64,000 nucleotides of DNA from Desulfobacteraceae bacterium (GTDB taxonomy: Bacteria > Desulfobacterota > Desulfobacteria > Desulfobacterales > Desulfolunaceae), in NCBI GenBank assembly GCA_013619155.1, contig JABXKT010000003.1, forward strand, positions 33,469-97,468, read 5' to 3'. The notes below the pieces were generated by a model that did no database searches, had not been told where the DNA came from, and saw only the letters and a program-made list of their open reading frames with translations. Positions 9,809 to 17,912 of this stretch are shown piece after piece (within the stretch, counting starts at the first letter, position 1; every line of letters starts with the position of its first letter). The translations under genes were made by a program, and so were the position numbers.

Positions 9809-11020
9809 TCAATTCAAAACAGGCACATCGCCTGCTGCAGTCCGTGGGGGAGAAAGGGTCACAGGCCCCGTCAGAAGAGAGGCCTCTGTCCCGATCCCCG
9901 CCATCAGGCGGTTGAGAAAGAAGACATCGCCTCCAGCCAGAAGCGATGTCATATAATTGGAGAGAATACCCGCCACCAGCTCCCCATGATCCAGCCTCTC
10001 CACGTAGGAGCGATCCATCATGGCCGCATTTTTTTCATGGGGATCCACCAAGGCGCCCAACTGGCTGGTCAGCACCCCCTTCAATGCCGCCTCATCGCCT
10101 GCATTCAGACGACGGGCAAGGGCCACGAGGGCTGAGGGTTCGGGTACATTCGGGGCCGTCAAGAATCGAGCCAGATGTCTGGCAAAGCGATTAATCCCGC
10201 TGGAGATATGGTGGGAACGAACCATATTCTTTCCCATCCACCCCGCGTTAAGCCACTTGCATGAAAGGGCCGTCAAGGAGCCAGCTCCCGGCGCATCTTC
10301 AAGATAGATCGTGATGGCAAGGGAGCTGTAAATATAGGAGTCCACCCAGCCGAGCCCTCGCTTGGTCAGCCCCTTCTTCCCCGAATAGCAATAGATGGTT
10401 CCCCCATCACGGGTGGTCACCGGATACCCCTTTTTTCCCACCTCGGAAGGGGCCACCTGGTGCGATACCGTCAAAATAAACCGTCGGCCCCGCCACAAGG
10501 AGAGAAGGGTCAGTTCATTTTGATCGTAACCATAGTAGGCACCAGAGGTATCATCGGGGGTGATCTCCATAATATGACGGTTACGAACCAGAAGAGGGGC
10601 CGCACGCCCCCCCGCTTCGGAACGAAATGTGGCGTAAGCCCCCTTGTGATCCTCGTCCCCATCCACCTCTCGGACCAAGCGCACCACCCCCGGTACCACG
10701 GCACTGACAGGGAGCTCGGGGTTGTACATATACTGAGTAAACCGGGAAAAAGAGACGGGGATGGCAAAGGTCACGCCCACGCCGGTCCCCTTTTTATCCC
10801 GGGACTCCTCCCAGACGGTGGCCGGTGTATGTTTCTCCTCGAGAAAGGTCAGCAGTACATCCAGATCTTGGGCATCCGGACGCCCCTCATGGGTAACCAC
10901 CATCGCCTCCAGTCGATCAAAGACGGCGGGAAGCGCCGTGGCCGGAGATTCGGTGGCACCGGCCACACCCAAGGCCCCCATAAGGCAGACAAAACAGATC
11001 AACACTATTTTTTGCGTCAT
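9809..11020 (-). CDS. secreted protein of unknown function
   Basis: I do not recognise this family. It begins with a clear signal peptide (KIVLICFVCLMGALGVAGA, cleavage near residue 22), so the 403-residue product should be periplasmic. The mature part is rich in beta-type segments and holds the pieces VSFSRFTQYMYNP, EITPDDTSGAYYGYDQNELT and SDYIYSSLAITIYL-like stretches. The last third is helical. It shows no cysteine-rich or metal-binding motif. It lies 24 bases upstream of the PP-loop gene on the same strand and may share its transcript, but nothing links the two functions. Confidence 0.72.
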   Translation of the reverse strand: MTQKIVLICFVCLMGALGVAGATESPATALPAVFDRLEAMVVTHEGRPDAQDLDVLLTFLEEKHTPATVWEESRDKKGTGVGVTFAIPVSFSRFTQYMYNPELPVSAVVPGVVRLVREVDGDEDHKGAYATFRSEAGGRAAPLLVRNRHIMEITPDDTSGAYYGYDQNELTLLSLWRGRRFILTVSHQVAPSEVGKKGYPVTTRDGGTIYCYSGKKGLTKRGLGWVDSYIYSSLAITIYLEDAPGAGSLTALSCKWLNAGWMGKNMVRSHHISSGINRFARHLARFLTAPNVPEPSALVALARRLNAGDEAALKGVLTSQLGALVDPHEKNAAMMDRSYVERLDHGELVAGILSNYMTSLLAGGDVFFLNRLMAGIGTEASLLTGPVTLSPPRTAAGDVPVLN

Positions 11021-11270
11021 ATACCATCCCGGGCCCCTATAAAGAGTCCCGGCTCTATATTTTGTTTCTGTTTATAGCCGCAAGTCCGCCATAAAAGGGT
11101 GGCGGCACTAAAAAATGGGAGCGATCCCCTGCCTTAAAAAGCAACGGTTTCAAGATCATGCCCCATCTCACAAGGCCTTGCGCCCATGAATAATCAACTC
11201 TCTTTTTTACCCCAAGTCCGATTATTTTGCAAACAGAGCCCACCATCGCCAGGCCCCCATTTCAAAATTT

Positions 11271-11328
11271 AAAAAAAAAGGGGCTACCCATGATCGTCTA
11301 GGATCATACGCATGCCCCATGCCCCTTC
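11271..11328 (-). terminator. terminator of the GAF-kinase-UspA operon
   Basis: On the minus strand, AAGGGGC pairs with GCCCCTT with an inner ATGATC/GATCAT stem, then a run of nine T. It lies 35 bases after the UspA stop. Confidence 0.85.
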
Positions 11329-11362
11329 ATTTTTTAATGCCAAAACCGATACACATCGGCCC

Positions 11363-11806
11363 TTACACCACCTTCACGACCAAGATCGCCACCCCTTCTA
11401 AGGCTCGCACCAACTTGATACTGGCGTCTCCCAAGACAAACTCTTCGGCCTTACTCATGCGCTTACGACCAATCACCACAAGGGAAGGGTTGATCGTTCG
11501 AACCTGATCGATCAGTCCTTCGGCGATGGTGCCATACGGTTCTGTCACCATCTTCAAGGTGATGTGATCCGGGGGAAACCCCTTTTCCACAAAACGGTCT
11601 CGGGCCTGCTCAAGAATCTCCATATACCGTGCCGGCTGCCTGTTCATATACTTTTGCCCCATGAGCTCCTCGCCCCCTGAGGGCTTTCGAAATACATGGA
11701 GCAGCGTGATATGAATGTTTTCCGGGCACCAGGACATGGCCAGAACATACTCCAGTACCGCCTTGGAGCTCATGGTATCACTCAATGCAATTAAGATGGA
11801 TTCCAT
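11363..11806 (-). CDS. universal stress protein (UspA family)
   Basis: Nucleotide-binding stress protein of the Usp fold. It starts MESILIALSDTMSSKAVLEY, holds ITLLHVFRKP, the central VVIGRKRMSKAEEFVLGDAS region (a degenerate ATP-binding G-2x-G-9x-G(S/T) motif) and ends VAILVVKVV. 147 residues. GGAGGTGGC lies just before the ATG at 11806, which fixes the start over an upstream TTG-like option. It is the third gene of the GAF-kinase-Usp operon, 26 bases after the kinase stop, so it may be a target or partner of that kinase; this is inference. Confidence 0.9.
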   Translation of the reverse strand: MESILIALSDTMSSKAVLEYVLAMSWCPENIHITLLHVFRKPSGGEELMGQKYMNRQPARYMEILEQARDRFVEKGFPPDHITLKMVTEPYGTIAEGLIDQVRTINPSLVVIGRKRMSKAEEFVLGDASIKLVRALEGVAILVVKVV

Positions 11807-11832
11807 GCCACCTCCGCTTGGCAACATTTATG

Positions 11833-12738
11833 TTAAAAAATAGAGTAGAGGGCGCGGGTGACATCTTCGATCAACTCATCGGCACTCTCGTAATACACCT
11901 CAGAGCCCTTGGAGAAATGGAGCAAGATATCATTCAAAGGCCGGGGAATATAGGGAAAGATCTTACGCAGATTCACCATCCGGTTCCCATCCAGAAGGGA
12001 TAGGTCCCATGGCTCCAGGGTATCATATAAAGAGCCGTATCTCTTCGTGTCGTACTTGATCATATGGAGGGTGTGAAAGCCCTTCCCAATAGCGTAGATA
12101 AGGATATTCCCCAGCCCAAAAATATCCAGGCCAAAGGGATTTTCAGTGGCCTCATAATCATAATCAAAATCGATCCAGGTGTAATTTCCCGTCTCCTTAT
12201 CGATAATGATATGATCGTTGCGCACATCCCCGTGGCGAAACCCATTCACATGCAGATATCTGAGCGCCTCAAAGGCCTTCAAAAGGTCCTTTAAAATATC
12301 GGGAAGCACCGTCTCAAAATAGTCCCGGTGGGGCATATACAACCCGTCCACATAAAAATAAAAATTTTTCCCCCGCACCACGTCGATCACCCGCACGCTG
12401 TTATCCCGGTTATCGTTATAGGCCACCCCTTGCATAAAATAGGGATGCCCCTTCACCAGATCCAGGATCTGCCCCTCCTTCACGGGATCTCGAAAGCAGC
12501 GAATACTCACCCCCCCTAAGGAGGTGACAAAGGTCTCGAAAAAAACGAGTTTCATCACCTTCTTGGCACCACTCTCCTCATCCACCACCCATTTCACCCA
12601 CATCTTCGGGTCTTCCACCCCAAAACGCCCCTCACGAGCATTTCCGGTGACCCGGTAGACCCGTCCCCCGACGGAGACCCGGTCGCCCACATCGATGGTC
12701 ATGAAATCAGAGGTATCGGTAATCAGCCGCCCAGCCAC
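11833..12738 (-). CDS. atypical protein kinase-fold protein
   Basis: Serine/threonine kinase-like protein of 301 residues. Conserved positions can be seen: a probable ATP-anchoring Lys in KKVMKLVFFE, a Glu in a helix after it, the catalytic loop FRHGDVRNDHIIID (HGDxxxxN in place of HRDxxxxN), and the metal-binding DFD in TWIDFDYDY, in place of DFG. A glycine-rich loop is not obvious. The first 90 residues form a beta-rich module (DRVSVGGRVYRVTG) of unknown type. No membrane segment. The start is GTG, one base after the GAF stop, with AAGGGG upstream. Probably active, since Lys, Asp and Asp are kept. Confidence 0.8.
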   Translation of the reverse strand: MAGRLITDTSDFMTIDVGDRVSVGGRVYRVTGNAREGRFGVEDPKMWVKWVVDEESGAKKVMKLVFFETFVTSLGGVSIRCFRDPVKEGQILDLVKGHPYFMQGVAYNDNRDNSVRVIDVVRGKNFYFYVDGLYMPHRDYFETVLPDILKDLLKAFEALRYLHVNGFRHGDVRNDHIIIDKETGNYTWIDFDYDYEATENPFGLDIFGLGNILIYAIGKGFHTLHMIKYDTKRYGSLYDTLEPWDLSLLDGNRMVNLRKIFPYIPRPLNDILLHFSKGSEVYYESADELIEDVTRALYSIF

Positions 12739-12739
12739 A

Positions 12740-13303
12740 TCATAGCCCCTTGAGCTTTCGCAAAGGAAGACTCCCCATGGCGGCCTTCACCTCACTTAAA
12801 AAATTCTGAAGCCCGTTATTTTCGATAACCAGCCCGTACTGCTCGGCAAGTACCGATACGCTGATGAGGTCCTCGTCGTGGAGCCCCCAGTGGGCACTGT
12901 TGTAGAGTTTAAAAAAGCCCAAAATATGATCACTGCGCTTGATGGGTACCGAGAGCATAGAGGTGAGCCCCTCTTTTTCCATCGCCTCCCGGTTCGTGAC
13001 TCGGGGGTCGGTGGTAAAATCCTCGAAATAGACCCCAAGCCCCTGGGTAAACTCCGGCACCATCTCAGTAAACTCCGGTACCACGAGATGATATGCCTCG
13101 CTCAAGCCGTGGCTGCATACATTAAAAAATTTTTTTTCCCGGTCATCGAAAAGAAGAATACTGGCCGCCTTAATGCCAAAGGTGACACAGATACTCTCCA
13201 CCAGATGATGCCCGAGCATGGTGATATCTTCATAACGTGAGATGGCACGACTGATGGCCCGAAATTGTGCCAGACCGATCTTTCTCTCCGGTTCCAGGGG
13301 CAT
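12740..13303 (-). CDS. GAF-domain sensory protein
   Basis: A single GAF domain fills most of the 187 residues: LGHHLVESICVTFGIKAASI, LLFDDREKKFFNVCSHGLS, then LTSMLSVPIKRSDHILGFFK and VLAEQYGLVIENN. GAF domains bind small ligands or redox cofactors; the ligand here is unknown. No output domain is attached, so the signal probably passes to the downstream kinase, whose GTG start follows one base after this stop. GAGGAGGTG precedes the ATG. First gene of a three-gene signalling operon. Confidence 0.9.
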   Translation of the reverse strand: MPLEPERKIGLAQFRAISRAISRYEDITMLGHHLVESICVTFGIKAASILLFDDREKKFFNVCSHGLSEAYHLVVPEFTEMVPEFTQGLGVYFEDFTTDPRVTNREAMEKEGLTSMLSVPIKRSDHILGFFKLYNSAHWGLHDEDLISVSVLAEQYGLVIENNGLQNFLSEVKAAMGSLPLRKLKGL

Positions 13304-13869
13304 GACACCTCCTCAACGACAGCAGTCACAAAAATTAAGATGGGATAAATAAAAAAGATACCGATGATGGCAAAGGCCCATGTGGCGGATCATGAGAGGG
13401 GAGACATACTCAAAGGGGAACGATACAGGAGAAGGGAGAGGGGCTTTTTGCACACAAGCGGCGCATGGCAGGGCAAAAAAAGGCGCGTTGCCCTGTATTT
13501 ACACATTGATATCAAAAGGCTACTTCAAAATCAGCCGGGGAGTCAACACCCTTTTATGAAAAAAAGCCCCCCACCCCTTTCAAAGGGTGTCCATGGACCC
13601 AAAGAAGACCCACGACCCTCATCTCGAACCAAAAAGAGGAGGGCACGGGTCACCGCGACTTTAAAAAGGTGATTACCACCCTCTTACAGCCACGACTGGG
13701 GTAAGCGAACAAAGCATGGCGTCATGGGGGGATGCCTTACCGCGGGTCTTTTTCTATAAAAAAAGCCGCAAAAACGCCGCGATGAAACGATCATACGGAT
13801 CTATACGACTTTTTTTAGCACATGTGACGGGCCTTGAGCCCGTCACACTCACACACCTGGGCCACTGGA
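13304..13869. other. intergenic region upstream of the GAF operon and downstream of DUF6178
   Basis: 566 bases without a credible gene. Short reading frames here have no ribosome site and no recognisable protein. It holds small GC-rich inverted repeats (ACCC/GGGT near 13571-13590) and at its right end a partial R1 repeat. The promoter of the GAF operon must lie near 13310-13370, but I see no consensus boxes. Confidence 0.5.
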
Positions 13870-13886
13870 TCAGGCCCCGGTGGTCT
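13818..13886 (+). repeat. degenerate partial copy of the R1 hairpin repeat (copy K)
   Basis: GTGACGGGC and GCCCGTCAC pair around CTTGA, followed by CACACACCTGG and a CTGG...CCCCGG piece, in the order seen in full R1 copies. It is shorter (9-bp stem) and runs into the last codons of the DUF6178 gene. Confidence 0.5.
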
Positions 13887-15612
13887 CCTTTATAATAAAA
13901 AGATGGATAAACCGCGCGTCGGCATTCGCCGGATCCAAGGGCGCATACTCATCGGCGACCTCGCCGAAGAGACGCTCAAGGCCCAGGGCCAAACGCCGAC
14001 TCGCCTCCACAGCATCGAGGCCGGTTTCCGCTACAATCCACCCCAGACAGTGGGCCTTGGCCTCATCGGAGATCTTCCGCGCCCCCCCCTCTTCGGTCCA
14101 GATACTGGAGAGCACTTCCCTCACCTGGGAGATGGTAAGGGGGCCGGCGGGGAGTGTCTCTCCCAGCCAAGCCGATGCCCACAGGGTCAAAAAGAGACTC
14201 TTCAAGGTAAAAGAGAACCCCTTAAACAGATCCGGCTCGGGATCTATAAGGGCCAACACGGTATCTAAACCCACCACATCCGAGAAGATCGTCTCCGTGG
14301 TCTCAATATCGGCAAGGGTCCCAAACTCCCGATAGAGGGAGCCGCTTATATAATTATCGAAGAAGAGGGGACGGGGAAGAAGCAGCCCCCCGGCCACCCC
14401 CATCCATGCCTCGCCGAGAAGGGAGAGGGAGAGACCCCGACCAATCAACCAACTCTCTTTGCGCCACCGCTCCGCACTGAACTTGAGCGCCATGGCCAGG
14501 CCATAGCCCACCCGAAAGATCTCTTCGAGGCCCGCCTCCACTAACCACTGCCCCAGGGGCTTGGCCTCCGACTCCTTGCGATTCAACGCCTCGAGTCCCA
14601 GGGAAATATATCCGCACACCTTCTTCACCACCGCGGCGAGTTCGGACCGCTCACGCACGGGCTTCTGATCGGCTGAAATAACCCGGTTGCAGAGAACGGC
14701 AAACTCCATCTGAAGGGCCGAGAGCATCACCCCATCCTCCACCAGGGCCAGGGCATCGGAAAAAAGAGTGCCCGCATCCACCACGCCGGTATGGGACTGG
14801 GGTACAGAGACCGCATCATCCATGGGGGGCATCTTCCTCACCCCTCGTTGAAGGCCCTCTATGGTAAGCGGTGCATATACGGACAGGGCCTCGTCGAAGG
14901 GAAGGAACCCTTTTTCAGAGAGACGCACATTGTGCTGGCGATAGTTATCCTCCTCCACCTCAGCGGAGAGAAGACTCATCGCCTCATGGAGAACACCCTG
15001 AAACCTGACATGATCCTCGGATGAGATGGTTTGAAGAAGGGAGAAGACCACATCATTACGATCCCCGGGATGTATATAGAAGGCACCCTCCTCCACCGGC
15101 TCTTCGGGCAACTCCCGGTGACGGATATAATACCAGTCATCGAAGGTGAACCAGCCGGGACCAAACTCTGACGGGTCCTCATTTTTTTCACGAACCCTCA
15201 CCTCAATATAGCGAGCCAGATAGGCCTCAAAAAAAGCGATATGATCGGCCATCATCCAATTCACGCATCGATGGGGATCGGCCTTCAGCAAGAGATCAAA
15301 CCAACGGGTGAGTCTATCGGCATCGAGAAGATCCCGGGTCCACACCTCGGCATCGAGAAAAAATTCCCACTGCTCGGAAGAGGCCACAGAAAGAAGGGGT
15401 AAGGCATCCTCCACCCCGATATCGTTGATCAGAAAGTAGAGATCCTGATGGGGAAAGGACTGCACGAGAGTCGCCGGTGTGGGATCGCTGATAATCACAT
15501 CCAGGGCCTCTTCGGGCGCCATCTCCATAATCTTCAAACGAAGGGCGTACCGAGCGGCATTCGCAGGCGAGAGGCTCCCCTTCCATTCCATTTTTTTTTC
15601 AAGATTCATCAT
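13870..15612 (-). CDS. DUF6178 family protein
   Basis: Large cytoplasmic protein of 580 residues matching my memory of DUF6178, a family largely confined to Desulfobacterota and without known function. It is acidic and helical, with repeated pairs of the type LVQSFPHQDLYFLINDIG early and DADRLTRWFDLLLKADP later, which suggest HEAT-like helical repeats. No signal peptide, membrane segment or catalytic motif is visible. Two adjacent ATG codons (15612, 15609) follow GAGGATGA; either could start. It lies 173 bases after the symporter gene on the same strand. Its stop lies inside a degenerate R1 repeat. Confidence 0.75.
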   Translation of the reverse strand: MMNLEKKMEWKGSLSPANAARYALRLKIMEMAPEEALDVIISDPTPATLVQSFPHQDLYFLINDIGVEDALPLLSVASSEQWEFFLDAEVWTRDLLDADRLTRWFDLLLKADPHRCVNWMMADHIAFFEAYLARYIEVRVREKNEDPSEFGPGWFTFDDWYYIRHRELPEEPVEEGAFYIHPGDRNDVVFSLLQTISSEDHVRFQGVLHEAMSLLSAEVEEDNYRQHNVRLSEKGFLPFDEALSVYAPLTIEGLQRGVRKMPPMDDAVSVPQSHTGVVDAGTLFSDALALVEDGVMLSALQMEFAVLCNRVISADQKPVRERSELAAVVKKVCGYISLGLEALNRKESEAKPLGQWLVEAGLEEIFRVGYGLAMALKFSAERWRKESWLIGRGLSLSLLGEAWMGVAGGLLLPRPLFFDNYISGSLYREFGTLADIETTETIFSDVVGLDTVLALIDPEPDLFKGFSFTLKSLFLTLWASAWLGETLPAGPLTISQVREVLSSIWTEEGGARKISDEAKAHCLGWIVAETGLDAVEASRRLALGLERLFGEVADEYAPLDPANADARFIHLFIIKETTGA

Positions 15613-15785
15613 TCATCCTCATATGGCATGGTACCGACGTACCCGAATTTGTCACACAATGTCTGGCCCTTCACTGAAGAGCCTTCACCTAAAATTTCCC
15701 GTAAGGAAGCCAAACAACATAAGGCCGATGGGTCCCCCTGTCAAAGAGAGAGAGGGGTAAAGGCAAGGGGGGAGAAAAAATCACC

Positions 15786-17507
15786 TTAAGGCTCCCACAC
15801 CTTGACAATAAAGACCCCGATGAGGCCTGAAACAGCCAATAGCCAAGCGGCCTGGGTAAATTTTAAGAACATCAGACTCCCCACGCCAAAGCATAAGGCA
15901 TACACCCCAATGGCTCCAAGGCCCCAAAGCATACAGGCCCTTCCGAAGTGAGAACGCCACTCGATATGGGGATACTTCCTGTAAATGGGGCCCCAAAAGG
16001 CGGGATAGGGCTTGACCCGCTCACAAAAAGCCACCAGATGGGCCTCATCATCGGGTTCCGTCAGAAAACAGACGATAAGCCAACTCACCGTGCAAATCCC
16101 CACCACCAGGAGAAAACGGTACTGCCACCCGATATGGGGAATGGCATCCCAGTACCCCACCACCTTGGCAAACTTGGGAGAGAGAAGGGTGCTGGTGATT
16201 CCAGAGGTGGCCAGGGCCGTGATCTCCGCCCAGGCGTTGACCCGCCACCAGAACCATCGAATGACGATAACGATCCCATATCCGGCGGTGATCATGGACA
16301 TATAGTACCAGGCATCGGCCACAGAATCGAGATGATAGGCCACAAAGACTGCCACAAGCAGCATAATCACCGTACTCACCTGGGAAGCGCGTACATAATG
16401 CTTCTCATCGGCCCCCTTCACCATAAAACGACGATAGATATCGTTAACCATATAGGAGGCGCCATAGTTGATATGGGTATCCACCGTGGACATGAAGGCA
16501 GCCATGAGGGAGGCCATCATCAAGCCCAGCACCCCCGATGGGAGAAGCTGGGTGAGGAGCATGGCGTATCCCACCTCGGGACTCGAAGCATCGGGAAAAA
16601 CGATCAAAGAGACCATGGCGGCAAAGATCATGGGCCAGTAGTTGATACCAAAGGCCACCACGGCAAAAAAGAGGGTGGCTATAGACGCATTCTTCTCATC
16701 TTTGGATGCGATGATCCGCTGGGTAATGGCCGGAGGGGGGTTCCCCCACCACTTCAGGGTCATAAAGACCACGAAGGTCACAAAAAAAGGGGTCCCGATC
16801 GTGGGAAGAAAGGAGAGACGAAAGGAGGCATCCACCGCGCCGTACCTATGCGTAAATCCGGCCACCACCTGATCGATACCACCGATGTACCGCCAGGCGT
16901 AAACAGCCAGGAGAAAGGAGCCGATACTGCCGATGATAAACTGAATAAAATCGGTGGCGGCAATACCCCAGAGCCCACTCATGGCCGTATAAACAAGGGT
17001 AAAGGCAAGGAGGACAAGGAGAAGCAGGTCCCGGTTCACCCCCGGCACCACCACCTCGGAGAGAATCCACACCGCCTTTAAGATCCACCCCAGGGTAATG
17101 GCATTGGCAAATACCCCGAAGTAGATGCCCTTAAACCCCCGTAGGACCGCCGCCTGGGGGCCGGAGTACCTCAGCTCGATCAGCTCTGCCGTGGTAATAA
17201 TACGCGAGCGCCTGAGCATGGCTGAAAAGAGGAAGGCCCCCAGGGTCCCGGCCCCACCCAGCACAAAGGACCAGGCGAACCACACCCCCGGAATACCATT
17301 TTCCGCGATGAGCCCGGTAATGCCAAGGGGGGTGTCGATGGCAAAGGCCGAGGCCACCATGGAGACCCCTGCCAGCCACCAGGGGAAGGTGCGGCCGGAG
17401 ACAAAATAGTCATCCACACTCTTGAGTGCACGCCGGGAGAAGTAGAGTCCCACCGCCACACTAAGCAGAAGATACCCCCCGACAATCATCCAGTCTAACT
17501 GGGACAT
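15786..17507 (-). CDS. sodium:solute symporter family transporter
   Basis: Inner-membrane Na+-coupled uptake carrier. The 573 residues give about 13 membrane segments, with the SSS pieces SRRALKSVDDYFVSGRTFPW, SMVASAFAIDTPLGITGLIA, and ASLMAAFMSTVDTHINYGAS with YMVNDIYRRF. The 'AFMSTVDT' part matches the family Na+-site region. Substrate cannot be told from sequence. It is longer than PutP (about 500) through an extra C-terminal helix pair. GGAGGTATT precedes the ATG. DUF6178 follows on the same strand. Confidence 0.9.
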   Translation of the reverse strand: MSQLDWMIVGGYLLLSVAVGLYFSRRALKSVDDYFVSGRTFPWWLAGVSMVASAFAIDTPLGITGLIAENGIPGVWFAWSFVLGGAGTLGAFLFSAMLRRSRIITTAELIELRYSGPQAAVLRGFKGIYFGVFANAITLGWILKAVWILSEVVVPGVNRDLLLLVLLAFTLVYTAMSGLWGIAATDFIQFIIGSIGSFLLAVYAWRYIGGIDQVVAGFTHRYGAVDASFRLSFLPTIGTPFFVTFVVFMTLKWWGNPPPAITQRIIASKDEKNASIATLFFAVVAFGINYWPMIFAAMVSLIVFPDASSPEVGYAMLLTQLLPSGVLGLMMASLMAAFMSTVDTHINYGASYMVNDIYRRFMVKGADEKHYVRASQVSTVIMLLVAVFVAYHLDSVADAWYYMSMITAGYGIVIVIRWFWWRVNAWAEITALATSGITSTLLSPKFAKVVGYWDAIPHIGWQYRFLLVVGICTVSWLIVCFLTEPDDEAHLVAFCERVKPYPAFWGPIYRKYPHIEWRSHFGRACMLWGLGAIGVYALCFGVGSLMFLKFTQAAWLLAVSGLIGVFIVKVWEP

Positions 17508-17733
17508 AATACCTCCATCATACTCATAAATACCAAGGGATTAAAGAATCAAGAAGGAACGTTCTATGGCACCCGGCCAAGATGGCCCTGCGACGAACGC
17601 GGATAAAAATGGGCACGGCGCATCCGTTTGGCCGGCTTTCCAGGGGTAGACCTAAGGGTGCCGACGGCCTTTGTTTCGCGGGATAAATAGTTAGCGAAAT
17701 ACGGTCACTATTCTAAAAGGAGGGAATAGGCAA

Positions 17734-17799
17734 CCCCCTTTGGTCGGTACAGGGCCGAATAAAAGACCGGTAGCGACCAAAGGGGGGGCCGTTTTTTTA
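17734..17799 (+). terminator. terminator-like hairpin pointing against both neighbouring genes
   Basis: CCCCCTTTGGTCG (17734-17746) pairs with CGACCAAAGGGGG (17774-17786), followed by GGCCG and seven T on the plus strand. Both flanking genes run leftward, so this terminator would serve a rightward transcript not otherwise seen. Confidence 0.5.
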
Positions 17800-17821
17800 T
17801 AGGGGCGTCCCCGCCCAAACA

Positions 17822-17862
17822 GATCGACCCCATTCGATAAAAACACATCGAACGGGGTCGAT
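17822..17862 (-). terminator. hairpin downstream of PEP carboxykinase
   Basis: GATCGACCCCATTCGAT pairs with ATCGAACGGGGTCGAT (one mismatch) around AAAAACAC, 50 bases after the pckG stop. No long U-run; it probably stabilises or ends the mRNA. Confidence 0.55.
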
Positions 17863-17912
17863 ACAAGGGAACAAGGGTTCACACCCCTTTTTTTCATGCA
17901 CTGCCCAATCGT

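Larger units (their letters stand above)
17508..17912. other. intergenic region between PEP carboxykinase and symporter genes
   Basis: 405 bases without a gene. It holds two strong hairpins, listed separately. No consensus promoter found for the leftward symporter gene. Confidence 0.5.

Noticed and set aside
15948..17081. 377-codon open frame on the plus strand opposite the symporter gene
   Set aside because: Antisense shadow of a membrane protein: rich in His, Gly and Lys, no ribosome site, no recognisable domain.
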